A stretch of 64,000 nt of DNA from Verrucomicrobia bacterium Tous-C9LFEB (GTDB lineage Bacteria > Verrucomicrobiota > Verrucomicrobiia > Methylacidiphilales > UBA1321): positions 1 to 64,000 of the forward strand of contig NEUU01000017.1 in NCBI GenBank assembly GCA_002304345.1. The letters run 5' to 3'. The notes below the pieces were generated by a model, which was not told the origin of the DNA, made no database searches, and saw nothing but the letters and a program-made list of their open reading frames with translations. Positions 1 to 8,370 of the stretch are shown here, one piece after another. Numbering within the stretch: the stretch's first letter is position 1; each line of letters opens with the position of its first letter. A program made the translations under genes and the position numbers.

Positions 1-63
1 TGGGCGAGGCGGAGCAGCCGGCCAATATCCTCAGCGATCTTGGATGGCTGCGACAACGACGCC

Positions 64-188
64 CCAGCCTCCAAAGGCTGGCAATCCTTCGGACTGGGCC
101 AGAAAGTGGTGATGGCGGTGTTGCGGCGCTCCTCCGGTATTTTTCAAATACCATCGTCGCTAGCGCCTTGCCATCACCACTTCCTGGC
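64..188. repeat. Two tandem palindromes (REP/BIME-like intergenic unit)
   Basis: The first hairpin is 64-70 with 75-81 (CCAGCCT / AGGCTGG, 4-nt loop). The second has 19-bp arms, 98-116 and 170-188, with one mismatch, and smaller nested pairs inside it: GGCGCT/AGCGCC (125-130, 162-167) and GGTATTT/AAATACC (136-142, 146-152). No convincing coding frame covers it. Positions 1-285 otherwise show nothing I can name. It lies downstream of the folP-like gene's stop and resembles a dispersed palindromic unit; other copies cannot be seen in this window. Confidence 0.7.
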
Positions 189-285
189 TCCAGCCCCACC
201 CCAAAAAGATCGTGGATAGGTTCTAAGAACATGAGCCGGTTCCAATAAAAGTATTGGAGTCACATCCGGTGTTCGCGGTGTCGTT

Positions 286-1176
286 TTACAACTGCATCGT
301 CTTCAGGATGGCGCGGACCTTGGGAATCTCGTGCGTGCGCAGGAGGTCGGTTTGGCCGAGGAGCGCGAGCACAGCGAAGAATGGTTCGGCGCAGCGGACT
401 TCCTCCTCGAAGCACTCGAACGCGTGCGGGAGGGCGTGGCAGACGGGCCAGCCGAGTTGTCGCAGGCGGAAGGTGTTGAGAAAGACGTTCATCTGGTGGC
501 GGATTCGCGCCGAGCTGTCCTGCAGGTTGCGGTAGTAAAATCCGAGGCCGGGATCGATCCAGATTTTTTTCACACCGCAACGCGTCGCTTCATCGATCAT
601 GAGCGCGAAGTAGGAATAGAGCGCCTCGATGGGATCATTGCCGAGATTGAGATCCGTGACGTCGCGGACGTTGTTGCCTTGCACGAAGCAGAGGATCACT
701 CCGGCGTCATGATCGGCTACCTCGCGAAAGAGCTCGCCTGTGTTCACCGTGCCGGTGAGGTTCAAGACTTTCGCACCCGCCTTGAGGCAGGCGGTGGTGA
801 CGGAGGGATGATACGTTTCGACCGAGACGAGGAGCCCGGCTTTGGCGAGTTCCGTGACAACGGGGACGAGTGCGCTTTGTTGCGCGGCTTCGCCGACGCG
901 GGCGGCGTGGGCGAGGGTTGATTCCGCGCCGATGTCGATCAGGTGCGCGCCTTGCGCGTGGAGGACATGCCCACGACGGATGGCGGCGTCGGCGGTCAGG
1001 CAGACGCTTTCGCGATACCACGAGTCGGCGGAAAGATTGATCACGCCCATCAGGTATTTTTCCGAGTTGAAAAGGAAGGATTGCGAGCCGAGTGAAAACT
1101 CCGCGACCTGCGCCGCCGCCGCTTCGGGGTGGGCCGCATGGAGCTTGGCGAGCGAGGCGAGGTCAATCATTGACAT
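286..1176 (-). CDS. Dihydropteroate synthase-like (pterin-binding TIM-barrel) protein
   Basis: About 296 aa. It resembles dihydropteroate synthase, which joins pABA to a pterin in folate synthesis. Visible are a FolP-like first strand YLMGVINLSADSW (about residues 41-53, compare MGILNVTPDSF), DIGAESTL (81-88, compare DIGGESTRPG) and VSVETYHPSV (117-126, compare ISVDTYKAEVA). The C-terminal Ser-Arg-Lys loop expected in a true FolP is not visible, and the STRPG arginine is lost, so a folate role is uncertain. The start is ATG 1176 (alternative 1170). The frame stays open upstream to 1311, but that part runs inside the preceding gene. The start overlaps the permease gene's end, implying translational coupling at the end of a four-gene operon. 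Confidence 0.72.
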   Translation of the reverse strand: MSMIDLASLAKLHAAHPEAAAAQVAEFSLGSQSFLFNSEKYLMGVINLSADSWYRESVCLTADAAIRRGHVLHAQGAHLIDIGAESTLAHAARVGEAAQQSALVPVVTELAKAGLLVSVETYHPSVTTACLKAGAKVLNLTGTVNTGELFREVADHDAGVILCFVQGNNVRDVTDLNLGNDPIEALYSYFALMIDEATRCGVKKIWIDPGLGFYYRNLQDSSARIRHQMNVFLNTFRLRQLGWPVCHALPHAFECFEEEVRCAEPFFAVLALLGQTDLLRTHEIPKVRAILKTMQL

Positions 1177-2806
1177 AAGGTTTCCGGTGGGGCTTGGACG
1201 GCGCGGCAGGGGCGGGTTCGCTGAGGGAACGGAGAAAATCGCGGGCGACATCGGCGGGTTCCTGATGCTCCACTTCCACGGCGTAGTTGAGCCGTCGCAT
1301 GGCGACCTCATTGATCCGTCCGGCGAGGGCGTTATTCAGCAGGGTGAGTAACTCGGGGTCCTGGGTGATGAGTTTCGTGCGCAGGACCGGCGCGGCGTCG
1401 TAGCGCGGGAAAGCGCGTCGGTCATCGGTGAGCACCACATAGTCTTTGGAAACGAGTCGTCCATCGGTCGCAAAGGCGACCACGGCGTCGACAGCCCCGG
1501 TGTCGAGCGACGGATAGATTAATCCGACATCGAGGGTTCTCACTTCGCCGAAGTTAATGCCGTACATTTTTTGCAGAGCGGGATAGCCATCCGGTCGGTC
1601 GATGAACTCGGCGTTGAGCCCAAGCTTGAGTGACGGTGCGAGGGCGACGAGTTGCGAGAGCGTGGTGAGCGATCCGGCTTTGCCATCGCGGCGGACGATG
1701 ACCGCGTAGGAGTTGCTGAAGCCGAGCGAGTGAAGCCATTCGAGACCGAAGACGTCATGATAGAGCAGACGCAACCCCGCGTGATCGGGATCGTTGGTGG
1801 AGGCTTTATTGAGCTTGAGGATGTTGAGCTCGGCCGTGCCGGAATATTCGACGTAGAGGTCGATCTCGCCCGCAATGATCGCATTGTGAATAATGGCTGT
1901 GCTGCCGAGGCCGAACTTGCGCTCGACGCGGTAGTGGTCCGAATTTTCGAGGGTTTGCGCGACGATTTCGCCGAGGATCATTTGCTCGACGAAATTTTTC
2001 GCGCCAATGCGAATCACCGGGCGGCCATCGTCCTGCACCGGTAGCGCGGGGTGATGGAGGAAAATGGCGAGATTGGCGGCCAGCGCGAGCAGGATACCGA
2101 TCACGCAGGCGACCTTGCGGGGAGGGAGCCGGTAGGACTGGCCGCTTTTCCACAACTGCGCGGCGATTTCGATCTGGCCGAGGAGGGAGTCGATTCCGAG
2201 CGCGAGCAACGCGGCGGGAATCGCGCCGTAGAGCAAGAGCGCGGTGTCGTTGCGGGCGAGGCCGATGGTGATGAATTGACCGAGCCCGCCCGCGCCAATG
2301 AACGCGCTGAGCGTGGCCGTGCCGACACTGAGCACGAACGCCACGCGCAGGCCGGAGATCAGTTGGGGCAAGCCCTGCGGCAGGCGCACATGCCAGAGCA
2401 GTTGCAGGGAATTCATACCCATCACGCGGCCCGCATCGAGCAGGTCATCCTGCGAATCGCTCAGCGCCGTAATCGTCGAGCGCACAATGGGCAGCACCGC
2501 ATAGAGCGTGAGCGCCACCACCGCGGGCAGGAAGCCGAGACCGAGCAGGGGAAGCAGCAGGGCGAGCAAGGCGAGGCTCGGGATCGTCTGGAAAAGATTG
2601 CAGAAGCCCACCACCAGCGAGCGCCAGCGGGGCCGATTCCAGACCAGAGCGGCCAGCGGGTAACCGATCAGGGCGGCGATGCCGACGGCGACAAAGGTGA
2701 GTTGGAGATGCTCGAGCAGGCGCTGCCACAAATCGTGAAGCGAGTGGGGGCTCAGGAGCGGGAGCAGTCGTTCGAGGAATGTGTTGTGGAGAGAATGAGG
2801 TGTCAT
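1163..2806 (-). CDS. Glycine-betaine/choline/ergothioneine-type ABC permease fused to substrate-binding protein
   Basis: 547 aa, two units in one chain. Residues about 30-215 form a ProW/OpuB-type permease with several membrane segments and an EAA-like loop (DAGRVMGMNSLQLLWHVRLP), followed by GAGGLGQFI. After another hydrophobic segment, residues about 260-530 form an OpuAC-like periplasmic binding domain (IRIGAKNFVEQMILGE; LYVEYSGTAELN). This architecture is known from OpuBC/OsmF-like osmolyte importers and the ergothioneine importer EgtU. It should import a quaternary-ammonium or betaine-like solute, but the ligand cannot be read from sequence. No ATPase gene is in the neighbourhood, so the energising subunit must be elsewhere. 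It overlaps the RF-1-domain gene by 4 bp (ATGA) and the folP-like gene by 14 bp. Confidence 0.85.
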   Translation of the reverse strand: MTPHSLHNTFLERLLPLLSPHSLHDLWQRLLEHLQLTFVAVGIAALIGYPLAALVWNRPRWRSLVVGFCNLFQTIPSLALLALLLPLLGLGFLPAVVALTLYAVLPIVRSTITALSDSQDDLLDAGRVMGMNSLQLLWHVRLPQGLPQLISGLRVAFVLSVGTATLSAFIGAGGLGQFITIGLARNDTALLLYGAIPAALLALGIDSLLGQIEIAAQLWKSGQSYRLPPRKVACVIGILLALAANLAIFLHHPALPVQDDGRPVIRIGAKNFVEQMILGEIVAQTLENSDHYRVERKFGLGSTAIIHNAIIAGEIDLYVEYSGTAELNILKLNKASTNDPDHAGLRLLYHDVFGLEWLHSLGFSNSYAVIVRRDGKAGSLTTLSQLVALAPSLKLGLNAEFIDRPDGYPALQKMYGINFGEVRTLDVGLIYPSLDTGAVDAVVAFATDGRLVSKDYVVLTDDRRAFPRYDAAPVLRTKLITQDPELLTLLNNALAGRINEVAMRRLNYAVEVEHQEPADVARDFLRSLSEPAPAAPSKPHRKPYVND

Positions 2807-3201
2807 TCTTCATTGACCGGCTGTCGCCGGGCTTTTTTCACCGTCGCGCGCTGCGCCTTGAACTTCACCAGTTCGCGCTTGAGCCAATTCGGGCGTTTGC
2901 GTTTCTGGCGGCGTTGCTGTTCGCGTTCGGAGCGGGCGGCGGCGGCTTTGGACTTTTTAAGCGCAATCACTTTATCGCGCAAGAGATTCCATGCGGTCGC
3001 GCGATTGCCCGCCTGCGTGCGGCCATCCTGCATCTTGATCGTGAGATGCAGCGGCACGTAGTGCAGCACCACGCAGGTGGAGACCTTGTTCACGTTCTGG
3101 CCACCCGCGCCCTGCGAGCGGACAAAGCTTTCCTCCACCCGGTTGACGTCCACTCCGAGCGCGGTCAGATGATTGCGGAGTTTGTCGTCGGGGATGCTCA
3201 C
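2803..3201 (-). CDS. RF-1 domain (GGQ) peptidyl-tRNA hydrolase-like protein, ArfB/PrfH type
   Basis: 132 aa. It carries the release-factor catalytic motif GAGGQNVNKVST at about residues 31-42, which in the family positions water to cleave peptidyl-tRNA in the ribosome. The codon-reading domains of RF1/RF2 are absent. The C-terminal 50 residues are strongly basic (KKARRQ, RRQKRKRP), as in ArfB/YaeJ, where the tail enters the empty mRNA channel of stalled ribosomes. A role in rescue of stalled ribosomes is therefore likely. The GTG start (3201) overlaps the stop of the cation efflux gene (GTGA), and the end overlaps the permease start (ATGA). Confidence 0.88.
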   Translation of the reverse strand: MSIPDDKLRNHLTALGVDVNRVEESFVRSQGAGGQNVNKVSTCVVLHYVPLHLTIKMQDGRTQAGNRATAWNLLRDKVIALKKSKAAAARSEREQQRRQKRKRPNWLKRELVKFKAQRATVKKARRQPVNEE

Positions 3202-4142
3202 GAATGCCCTTTGGGAACGGTCGGCGCTTTGGGCGCGTTGGATAAATACGCGGCGGTTTTCACGTCGTGAATCGGATGCGGATACGGCTCCACGTGGATG
3301 AGCACATCGGCGATGGTCGGGATTTCCGTGCGCAGGCGGTCCTTCGCGAGGTGGGCGATCTTGTGGCCTTCGCTCACGGTTTGGTTAGGATCGACTTCGA
3401 GGTGGAGGTCGACCATCAACTGCAACCCCATCTTGCGCACGAGCACCTTGTCCACGCCGAGCACGCCGGGGGAGTTCAGACAGATGAGCCGGATCTGCGC
3501 GATGATTTCCGGATCGGTCGATGTCTCCATGATTTCATCCACGGCGGGACGCAGCAGCAACAGGCCGTTCCAGCCCATCCATAAACTCGCCAGAATGGCC
3601 GCGATGCTATCCGCTTGATTCCAGCCGGTGAACACGGCGATGGCGATGCCGACGCCTGCCGCGAGCGAGGTGTACATGTCGCTACGGTGATGCCACGCCT
3701 CGACCTTCACCGCTTGGCTGCCGGTTTTCTTGCTAACATTCAGGAGGTAGCGGAAGGCGAGTTCCTTCAGCACCACGATGATCAGGAGCACGACCAGCGT
3801 CCACACGTTGGGGCTCTCGCGCTTGATGAAAAGACTGTTCGCGGCACTGACACCGATCAGGACGGCGCCACCCATTAGGATCAGCGCCCCGGCAGCGGCG
3901 GCGATCGTCTCGGCGCGGCCATGGCCGTAGGGATGGTTTTGGTCGGCAGGCTCCTGGGAAAGTCGCAACCCGTTATAGATGAGCGCAGAACTGAAGATGT
4001 CGACGGTCGATTCCATACCGTCCGCGATCAAGGCATAGGAATGGCCTACGAGGCCGCCAATGATTTTCGAGACGGCCATGATGGCGTTGAAAATCATGCT
4101 GCCACGCGCGGCCCGCATGCTGATTTCGGTGGGAGTACTCAC
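3198..4142 (-). CDS. Cation diffusion facilitator family transporter
   Basis: About 314 aa. CDF proteins export divalent metals (Zn, Fe, Mn, Co) in exchange for protons. Seen here are about six hydrophobic segments, the metal-site motif DGMESTVD (about 41-48), HPYGHG (70-75), HHRSDMYTS in the fifth transmembrane region, and a C-terminal cytosolic domain (about 215-300) with HLEVDP and IHVEPYPH. Start: I take GTG 4142. The frame continues upstream, but that part is antisense to ispH and not protein-like. ATG 4118 is the alternative. It is the first gene of the overlapping minus-strand set and shares an 84-bp divergent promoter region with ispH. Confidence 0.88.
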   Translation of the reverse strand: MSTPTEISMRAARGSMIFNAIMAVSKIIGGLVGHSYALIADGMESTVDIFSSALIYNGLRLSQEPADQNHPYGHGRAETIAAAAGALILMGGAVLIGVSAANSLFIKRESPNVWTLVVLLIIVVLKELAFRYLLNVSKKTGSQAVKVEAWHHRSDMYTSLAAGVGIAIAVFTGWNQADSIAAILASLWMGWNGLLLLRPAVDEIMETSTDPEIIAQIRLICLNSPGVLGVDKVLVRKMGLQLMVDLHLEVDPNQTVSEGHKIAHLAKDRLRTEIPTIADVLIHVEPYPHPIHDVKTAAYLSNAPKAPTVPKGHS

Positions 4143-4226
4143 TGGATCGTCAGGATGGGGGAATTCTTGGAACGGTGCAAGGCCTGCGTGACAGAGGATC
4201 GCACTCCATCCACCGGGAGTTGACGG

Positions 4227-5537
4227 ATGTCCACTATTAGTAGAAACTATCATCTTATGTCGATGACTGTTAATGCTGCCGGTAAAGTTAATTTGCGCAC
4301 CCCTGAAGTCATGAGCCTCGTACAGGCTCAGGTCGAGAGCCACTATCGCAGCCCGATTGTGGAATATCTCCGCCACACGCGCATGCCGCTTTCCTCGGCG
4401 GGCCTGACCGTGAAACTGGCCAAGGCGTTTGGCTTTTGCTACGGCGTCGAGCGCGCCATCGACCTCGCCTACGCGGCGGCGAAGGTGTTCAAGGACAAGA
4501 ATATCTATCTCCTTGGCGAAATCATTCACAACCCCGAAGTCAACGACCAGCTTCGCGGCATGAACATCAAGCAGCTCAAGGAAGTCAACGGCACCTACCA
4601 GCTCGACGACTTGAAGAAGGACGACGTCGTCATCGTTCCCGCGTTTGGCGCGGAAGTGAAGGTGATGAACCGCCTGAAAGAGATCGGCTGTCAATTGGTC
4701 GACACGACCTGCGGCGACGTGATGACCGTGTGGAAGCGCGTCCGCCAGTACACCCGCGAAGGCGTCACCTCGATCATCCACGGCAAGGCGTGGCATGAAG
4801 AAACCAAGGCGACCTCCTCCCGCGCGATCAGCGAAAACGGCTCCAGTCATTACCTCGTCGTCTTCACGCTGGCCGAGACCGATTACGTCTGCGACTACAT
4901 CCGCAACGGCGGCAACAAGGAGGAATTCCTCAAGAAATTTGCCGGGGCCTACTCGCATGATTTCGATCCCGACAAGCATCTCGCGGCGGTCGGCGTGGCG
5001 AATCAAACGACCATGATGCGCAATGAAACGGAAGAAGTGCAGCGCCGCATCAAGCAAGCGATTGTGGACCGTTTCGGCGAAGCCGAAGTGGGCAATCACT
5101 TCCGTTATTTCGATACCATTTGCGGTGCGACGCAGGAACGCCAGGACGCGCTCAACCAACTACTCGATTTCGAGAAGATGGATCTCCTCATCGTCGTGGG
5201 TGGTTACAATAGCAGTAACACCTCCCACCTCGCGGAGATGGGCGAAGCCAAACTGCCGACCTATTTCATCAAGAACTCGGAGAAGCTCATCTCGCCGCAG
5301 AAAATCTCGCACTGGAACCAGCACGAGAACCACGAGGTCTTCACCGAGAACTGGCTGCCCGATGGCAACGTCGTCGTGGGCATCACGGCGGGCGCTTCGT
5401 GCCCGAACAATTTGATCGAAGAAACGATCCATCGCCTCTTTGAATTCCGCGGCATCGAAGTGGAGAATCTTCTCCCTGCCGATTACAAGGAAGCGGCCGG
5501 CCTGAACGCGCCGAAGGACAAGCCGCCCGGGCATTGA
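4227..5537 (+). CDS. ispH: 4-hydroxy-3-methylbut-2-enyl diphosphate reductase (long form)
   Basis: 436 aa. It catalyses the last step of the MEP isoprenoid pathway, reducing HMBPP to IPP and DMAPP with a [4Fe-4S] cluster. The three cluster cysteines lie in FGFCYGV (C71), TTCGDV and GASCPNN near the C-terminus; CGATQERQ is also typical. It is longer than the roughly 310-aa E. coli enzyme and matches the extended plant/cyanobacterial-type layout, with an N-terminal extension of about 60 residues. The start is ATG 4227, preceded by GGGAG seven bases upstream; an internal ATG at 4257 lacks such a site. IPP made here would feed the prenyl side chain of menaquinone produced by the operon at 30.5-35.1 kb. 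Confidence 0.95.
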   Translation: MSTISRNYHLMSMTVNAAGKVNLRTPEVMSLVQAQVESHYRSPIVEYLRHTRMPLSSAGLTVKLAKAFGFCYGVERAIDLAYAAAKVFKDKNIYLLGEIIHNPEVNDQLRGMNIKQLKEVNGTYQLDDLKKDDVVIVPAFGAEVKVMNRLKEIGCQLVDTTCGDVMTVWKRVRQYTREGVTSIIHGKAWHEETKATSSRAISENGSSHYLVVFTLAETDYVCDYIRNGGNKEEFLKKFAGAYSHDFDPDKHLAAVGVANQTTMMRNETEEVQRRIKQAIVDRFGEAEVGNHFRYFDTICGATQERQDALNQLLDFEKMDLLIVVGGYNSSNTSHLAEMGEAKLPTYFIKNSEKLISPQKISHWNQHENHEVFTENWLPDGNVVVGITAGASCPNNLIEETIHRLFEFRGIEVENLLPADYKEAAGLNAPKDKPPGH

Positions 5538-5548
5538 ATGTTTTTTTA

Positions 5549-5634
5549 AGACGAAATTAACGGAATTTACGAAATTAGGAAAAAGGCACGAGCCGTAGTG
5601 TCTTTCAATTTTGTTAATTCCGTTAATTTCGTCT
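5549..5634. repeat. Dispersed AT-rich palindrome, copy 1
   Basis: Arms 5549-5576 and 5607-5634 are inverted repeats of 28 bp with two mismatches (core GACGAAATTAACGGAATT), with a 30-nt loop. The same core recurs at 9811-9976 and 25354-25430, always between genes. It sits between ispH and the aminopeptidase gene and could act as a terminator-like hairpin, although its regular spread suggests a repeat family. Confidence 0.9.
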
Positions 5635-5670
5635 AAATTTTTTTTCTTAATTGAACATCGAAAGGTTAAT

Positions 5671-7080
5671 GTGAAAGAAGTTCGAATCTCAGTCAGTGCC
5701 AGTGCCAAAGCCGTGGATCGCGTCCTTTTTGTCAGCAAGGACGGCGGTCATCTCCCGAAGGGAATCAAGAAGGAAGAATTTCAGGGCGAGAAAGGCTCCA
5801 CGCTGCTCCTCCACTCCGACAAAGGCCGCACGCTCTACATTGGTCTTGGTGAAAAAGAAAAGATCGAGATCGACCTCCTGCGCCGCGCAGCCGGTGTCGC
5901 GATCAAGCAATTCCTCAAGATCGGCGCCGAAGTGCTCGCCGTTGAACTGGGCGAGTGGAATGAATACGCGCAGGCGATTGTGGAAGGCGCGTTGCTCGCC
6001 TCGTACCGTTTCGAGGATTTCAAGCTCCCCGCCAGCCGCCGCAAGAATGCGCTGAAGGAACTGCAACTCGTCACCACCGCCAGTCATTTCGTCGCGGTGA
6101 AAAAAGCGGCGCTCGTGGGCCAGATTCTCGCCGAGTCGACCAACTACACTCGTTCCATCGGCAACCAGCCGCCGAACGAACTCACTCCCGCCGCGCTCGC
6201 GGACGAAGCGAAAGCGTTGGCAAAAGATGTCGGCCTCAAGGTCACCATCTTCGACGAGAAGAAACTCAAGGCCGGTAAATTCGGCGGTATTCTCGCCGTC
6301 GGGCAGGGATCTGCCGCCGCGCCGCGACTGATCGTCCTCGAATATTGGGGCGGCAGCGCCAAGACGAAACCGGTCGCGCTCATCGGCAAGGCCATCACTT
6401 TCGACACGGGCGGCATTTCCATCAAGCCCGGCGCGTCGATGGATGAAATGAAGTTCGACAAGATGGGCGGCTGCGCTGTCCTCGGAGCCATGCAGGCCAT
6501 CGCGCGCTTGAAGCTCCCGATCAATGTCGTGGCGGTCATCGCGTCGGCGGAGAACATGCCGAGCGATCGCGCGTATCGTCCCGGCGATATCATCACGATG
6601 TACGGCGGCAAGACGGTTGAAATTTTGAACACCGATGCGGAAGGCCGCCTCGTTCTGGCCGACGCCATCACCTTTGCCCGCGAGAAGTATCAACCGCAAT
6701 CGCTCGTCGATTTCGCCACGCTCACCGGCGCTTGCGTCGTGGCGCTCGGCGCGAACCGCGCGGGATTCTTCACTGACAGCGTTACCTTGCGCGACAGCCT
6801 GAACAAGGCTGGCAAGGAAACGGGCGATCTCGTTTGGGAACTCCCGCTCGGCGAAGAGTACGATGCCGAGATGAAGAGCGATATCGCCGTGGTGAAAAAC
6901 GCCGGAGCCCGTTGGGGTGGCGCGTGCACGGCGGCGGCGTTCCTGAAGGTGTTTGTCGAAGAGACCCCTTGGGCGCATCTCGACATCGCCGGCACGGCGT
7001 GGATCACTTCCGACAAGCCGCACCTCGAAAAAGGCGCGACCGGTTTCGGTGTGCGACTGATCGTCGAAGCACTGCGCTAG
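5671..7080 (+). CDS. pepA: Leucyl aminopeptidase (M17 family)
   Basis: 469 aa, a cytosolic di-metal peptidase that removes N-terminal residues during peptide turnover. The C-terminal catalytic domain shows the metal-ligand blocks GKAITFDTGGISIKP and KMGGCAVLG, and the family signature NTDAEGRLVLADA. An N-terminal macro-like domain occupies about the first 160 residues. The start is GTG 5671, preceded by AAAGG at the right distance. The frame is open back to 5611, but those codons lie within the palindrome. No partner genes adjoin it. Confidence 0.93.
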   Translation: MKEVRISVSASAKAVDRVLFVSKDGGHLPKGIKKEEFQGEKGSTLLLHSDKGRTLYIGLGEKEKIEIDLLRRAAGVAIKQFLKIGAEVLAVELGEWNEYAQAIVEGALLASYRFEDFKLPASRRKNALKELQLVTTASHFVAVKKAALVGQILAESTNYTRSIGNQPPNELTPAALADEAKALAKDVGLKVTIFDEKKLKAGKFGGILAVGQGSAAAPRLIVLEYWGGSAKTKPVALIGKAITFDTGGISIKPGASMDEMKFDKMGGCAVLGAMQAIARLKLPINVVAVIASAENMPSDRAYRPGDIITMYGGKTVEILNTDAEGRLVLADAITFAREKYQPQSLVDFATLTGACVVALGANRAGFFTDSVTLRDSLNKAGKETGDLVWELPLGEEYDAEMKSDIAVVKNAGARWGGACTAAAFLKVFVEETPWAHLDIAGTAWITSDKPHLEKGATGFGVRLIVEALR

Positions 7081-7087
7081 GGCGGTG

Positions 7088-7237
7088 CATTGCCAATCTC
7101 CAATTGCCAAATGCCAATTGGGGAAAGGCTGAAATTCTACTCGGCACATGCCTCAAGCCGGGTAGAAGAGAACTCTCTCAAAGACATTCTTTCTGCCGGC
7201 TCTTCAATTGGCATTTGGCAATTGGAGATTGGCAATG
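7088..7237. repeat. 33-bp perfect inverted repeat element (150 bp)
   Basis: Arms 7088-7120 and 7205-7237 are perfect reverse complements (core CCAATTGCCAAATGCCAATT), enclosing 84 bp with no gene. It looks like a small non-autonomous palindromic element (MITE/REP-like) placed between pepA and the sigma factor gene. The transcript could fold into a very stable hairpin. Confidence 0.92.
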
Positions 7238-7292
7238 TCAATGGCGGGTAGACATTTGCGCGGCAACACGATAAAGTGGGCAAACTCTACCT

Positions 7293-7991
7293 ATGTCCCT
7301 CGCGAAAAGTTCTTACGACGACGATATTGATCTAGCCAAGGCGTGTCTGGCGGGTGAGAACGAAGCCGCGACGAAGCTTCAGTTGCTTTATAACCAGCGT
7401 CTTCTGGGACTTTTGATCAGCCGCGGCGCAACGAATACGGAAGCATCCGATCTGTTAGGCGATCTGTGGGGGGAATTGAGCGTGGGCCGCATCGACCGCG
7501 AGGGCTTGCTCCATAAGTATCACGGCAAGTGCAGTCTTTACACATGGCTGGCCACGGTGGCGACGCATCGCTTGGTGGATCTGAAGCGCCGCCAACGGTT
7601 TCAGGGCAATCTCCCGAATGTGCAGGACCACGCCGATCAGGCCAGCGATTTCGATATGCTCCCGGCGCGGACAGCGGACTACTCCGAGTGGGCGCTGACC
7701 CAGCTGATGCGCGATGCCTTGCGCAAATCGTTGCAGGAGTGCCCCCCGGACGCCTATTTGTTATTGCAACTGGTTTATATTCATGGAGTCATGCAGCGCG
7801 AAGCCGCCCGGATGTTCGGCTGGCATGAATCGAAGGTCAGCCGCACGCTGGACCAGGCCATGGCCGATATCGCCTCGCGCACGCTGCGGAATTTGCGGGC
7901 GACCGACCCGTGGCTCGAAGTCAACTGGGAGGATTTTCTCCAGCTCTGCCAATCGGGGGAAGATCTCTTCACCTTGAGTCCCCGGAGTTGA
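7293..7991 (+). CDS. ECF-type RNA polymerase sigma factor
   Basis: 232 aa. Region 2 lies at about residues 15-100 (helices around LYNQRLLGLLISRG and the -10 recognition segment SLYTWLATVATHRLVDLKRRQR). Region 4 lies at about 135-195 (LLLQLVYIHGVMQREAARMFGWHESKVSRTL, a helix-turn-helix for the -35 element). There is no region 3, as expected for ECF factors. An extra C-terminal 35 residues (DPWLEVNWEDFLQLC) follow region 4. It precedes a tiny protein, a GAF protein and a subtilase on the same strand. No obvious zinc-finger or membrane anti-sigma factor adjoins it, so control of this sigma factor is unknown. Confidence 0.88.
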   Translation: MSLAKSSYDDDIDLAKACLAGENEAATKLQLLYNQRLLGLLISRGATNTEASDLLGDLWGELSVGRIDREGLLHKYHGKCSLYTWLATVATHRLVDLKRRQRFQGNLPNVQDHADQASDFDMLPARTADYSEWALTQLMRDALRKSLQECPPDAYLLLQLVYIHGVMQREAARMFGWHESKVSRTLDQAMADIASRTLRNLRATDPWLEVNWEDFLQLCQSGEDLFTLSPRS

Positions 7992-8086
7992 GTTAAATTA
8001 ATGGCTCTCCGATCCGATGATGATAAAAGCTTAAAATTCCCTGCAATTTAAATAAACCTGCGAGTCTAATTTCCAGAACGACGCCT

Positions 8087-8329
8087 ATGCCAAACCCCTT
8101 TGAACAGATCATTCAGTTTCTGGGTCACTTTGAAGAAGAAGTGCAGGGACGCGAGGCGGTTCGGCCCGAGGGCGAACTGCGCAACCGTCTCGATCGTTTT
8201 GCGCGCGGTGATTGCTCCGAATCCGAGCGCTCCGAATTGTGCCAGCTCGTCATGCAGCGGCCCGAATTGGTCGGGTATCTGGCGCAGAGCGTCAAACAAC
8301 TGCGCGGAGCGGCGGGTTCGGTTTCGTAA
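8087..8329 (+). CDS. Small acidic helical protein beside sigma factor (unknown; possible regulator)
   Basis: 80 aa, soluble and charged (FARGDCSESERSELCQLVMQRPELVGYLAQ). The middle resembles the short helix-turn sequence seen at the N-terminus of some anti-sigma factors, where a 'RFARGELSPEERARVEAHL'-like stretch is common. However, the HxxxCxxC zinc motif is absent and no membrane segment follows. The AT-rich gap of about 95 bp before it may contain its own promoter. A role as a cytosolic sigma partner is a guess from position. Confidence 0.6.
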   Translation: MPNPFEQIIQFLGHFEEEVQGREAVRPEGELRNRLDRFARGDCSESERSELCQLVMQRPELVGYLAQSVKQLRGAAGSVS

Positions 8330-8370
8330 CCATGGCGTTTGGGTGAACTGGACGCTTCATCCCGAGTAAC

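Noticed and set aside
5689-7149. 486-codon frame antisense to the aminopeptidase gene
   Set aside because: The sense strand encodes a complete M17 enzyme; antisense has no motif and lacks a plausible start.
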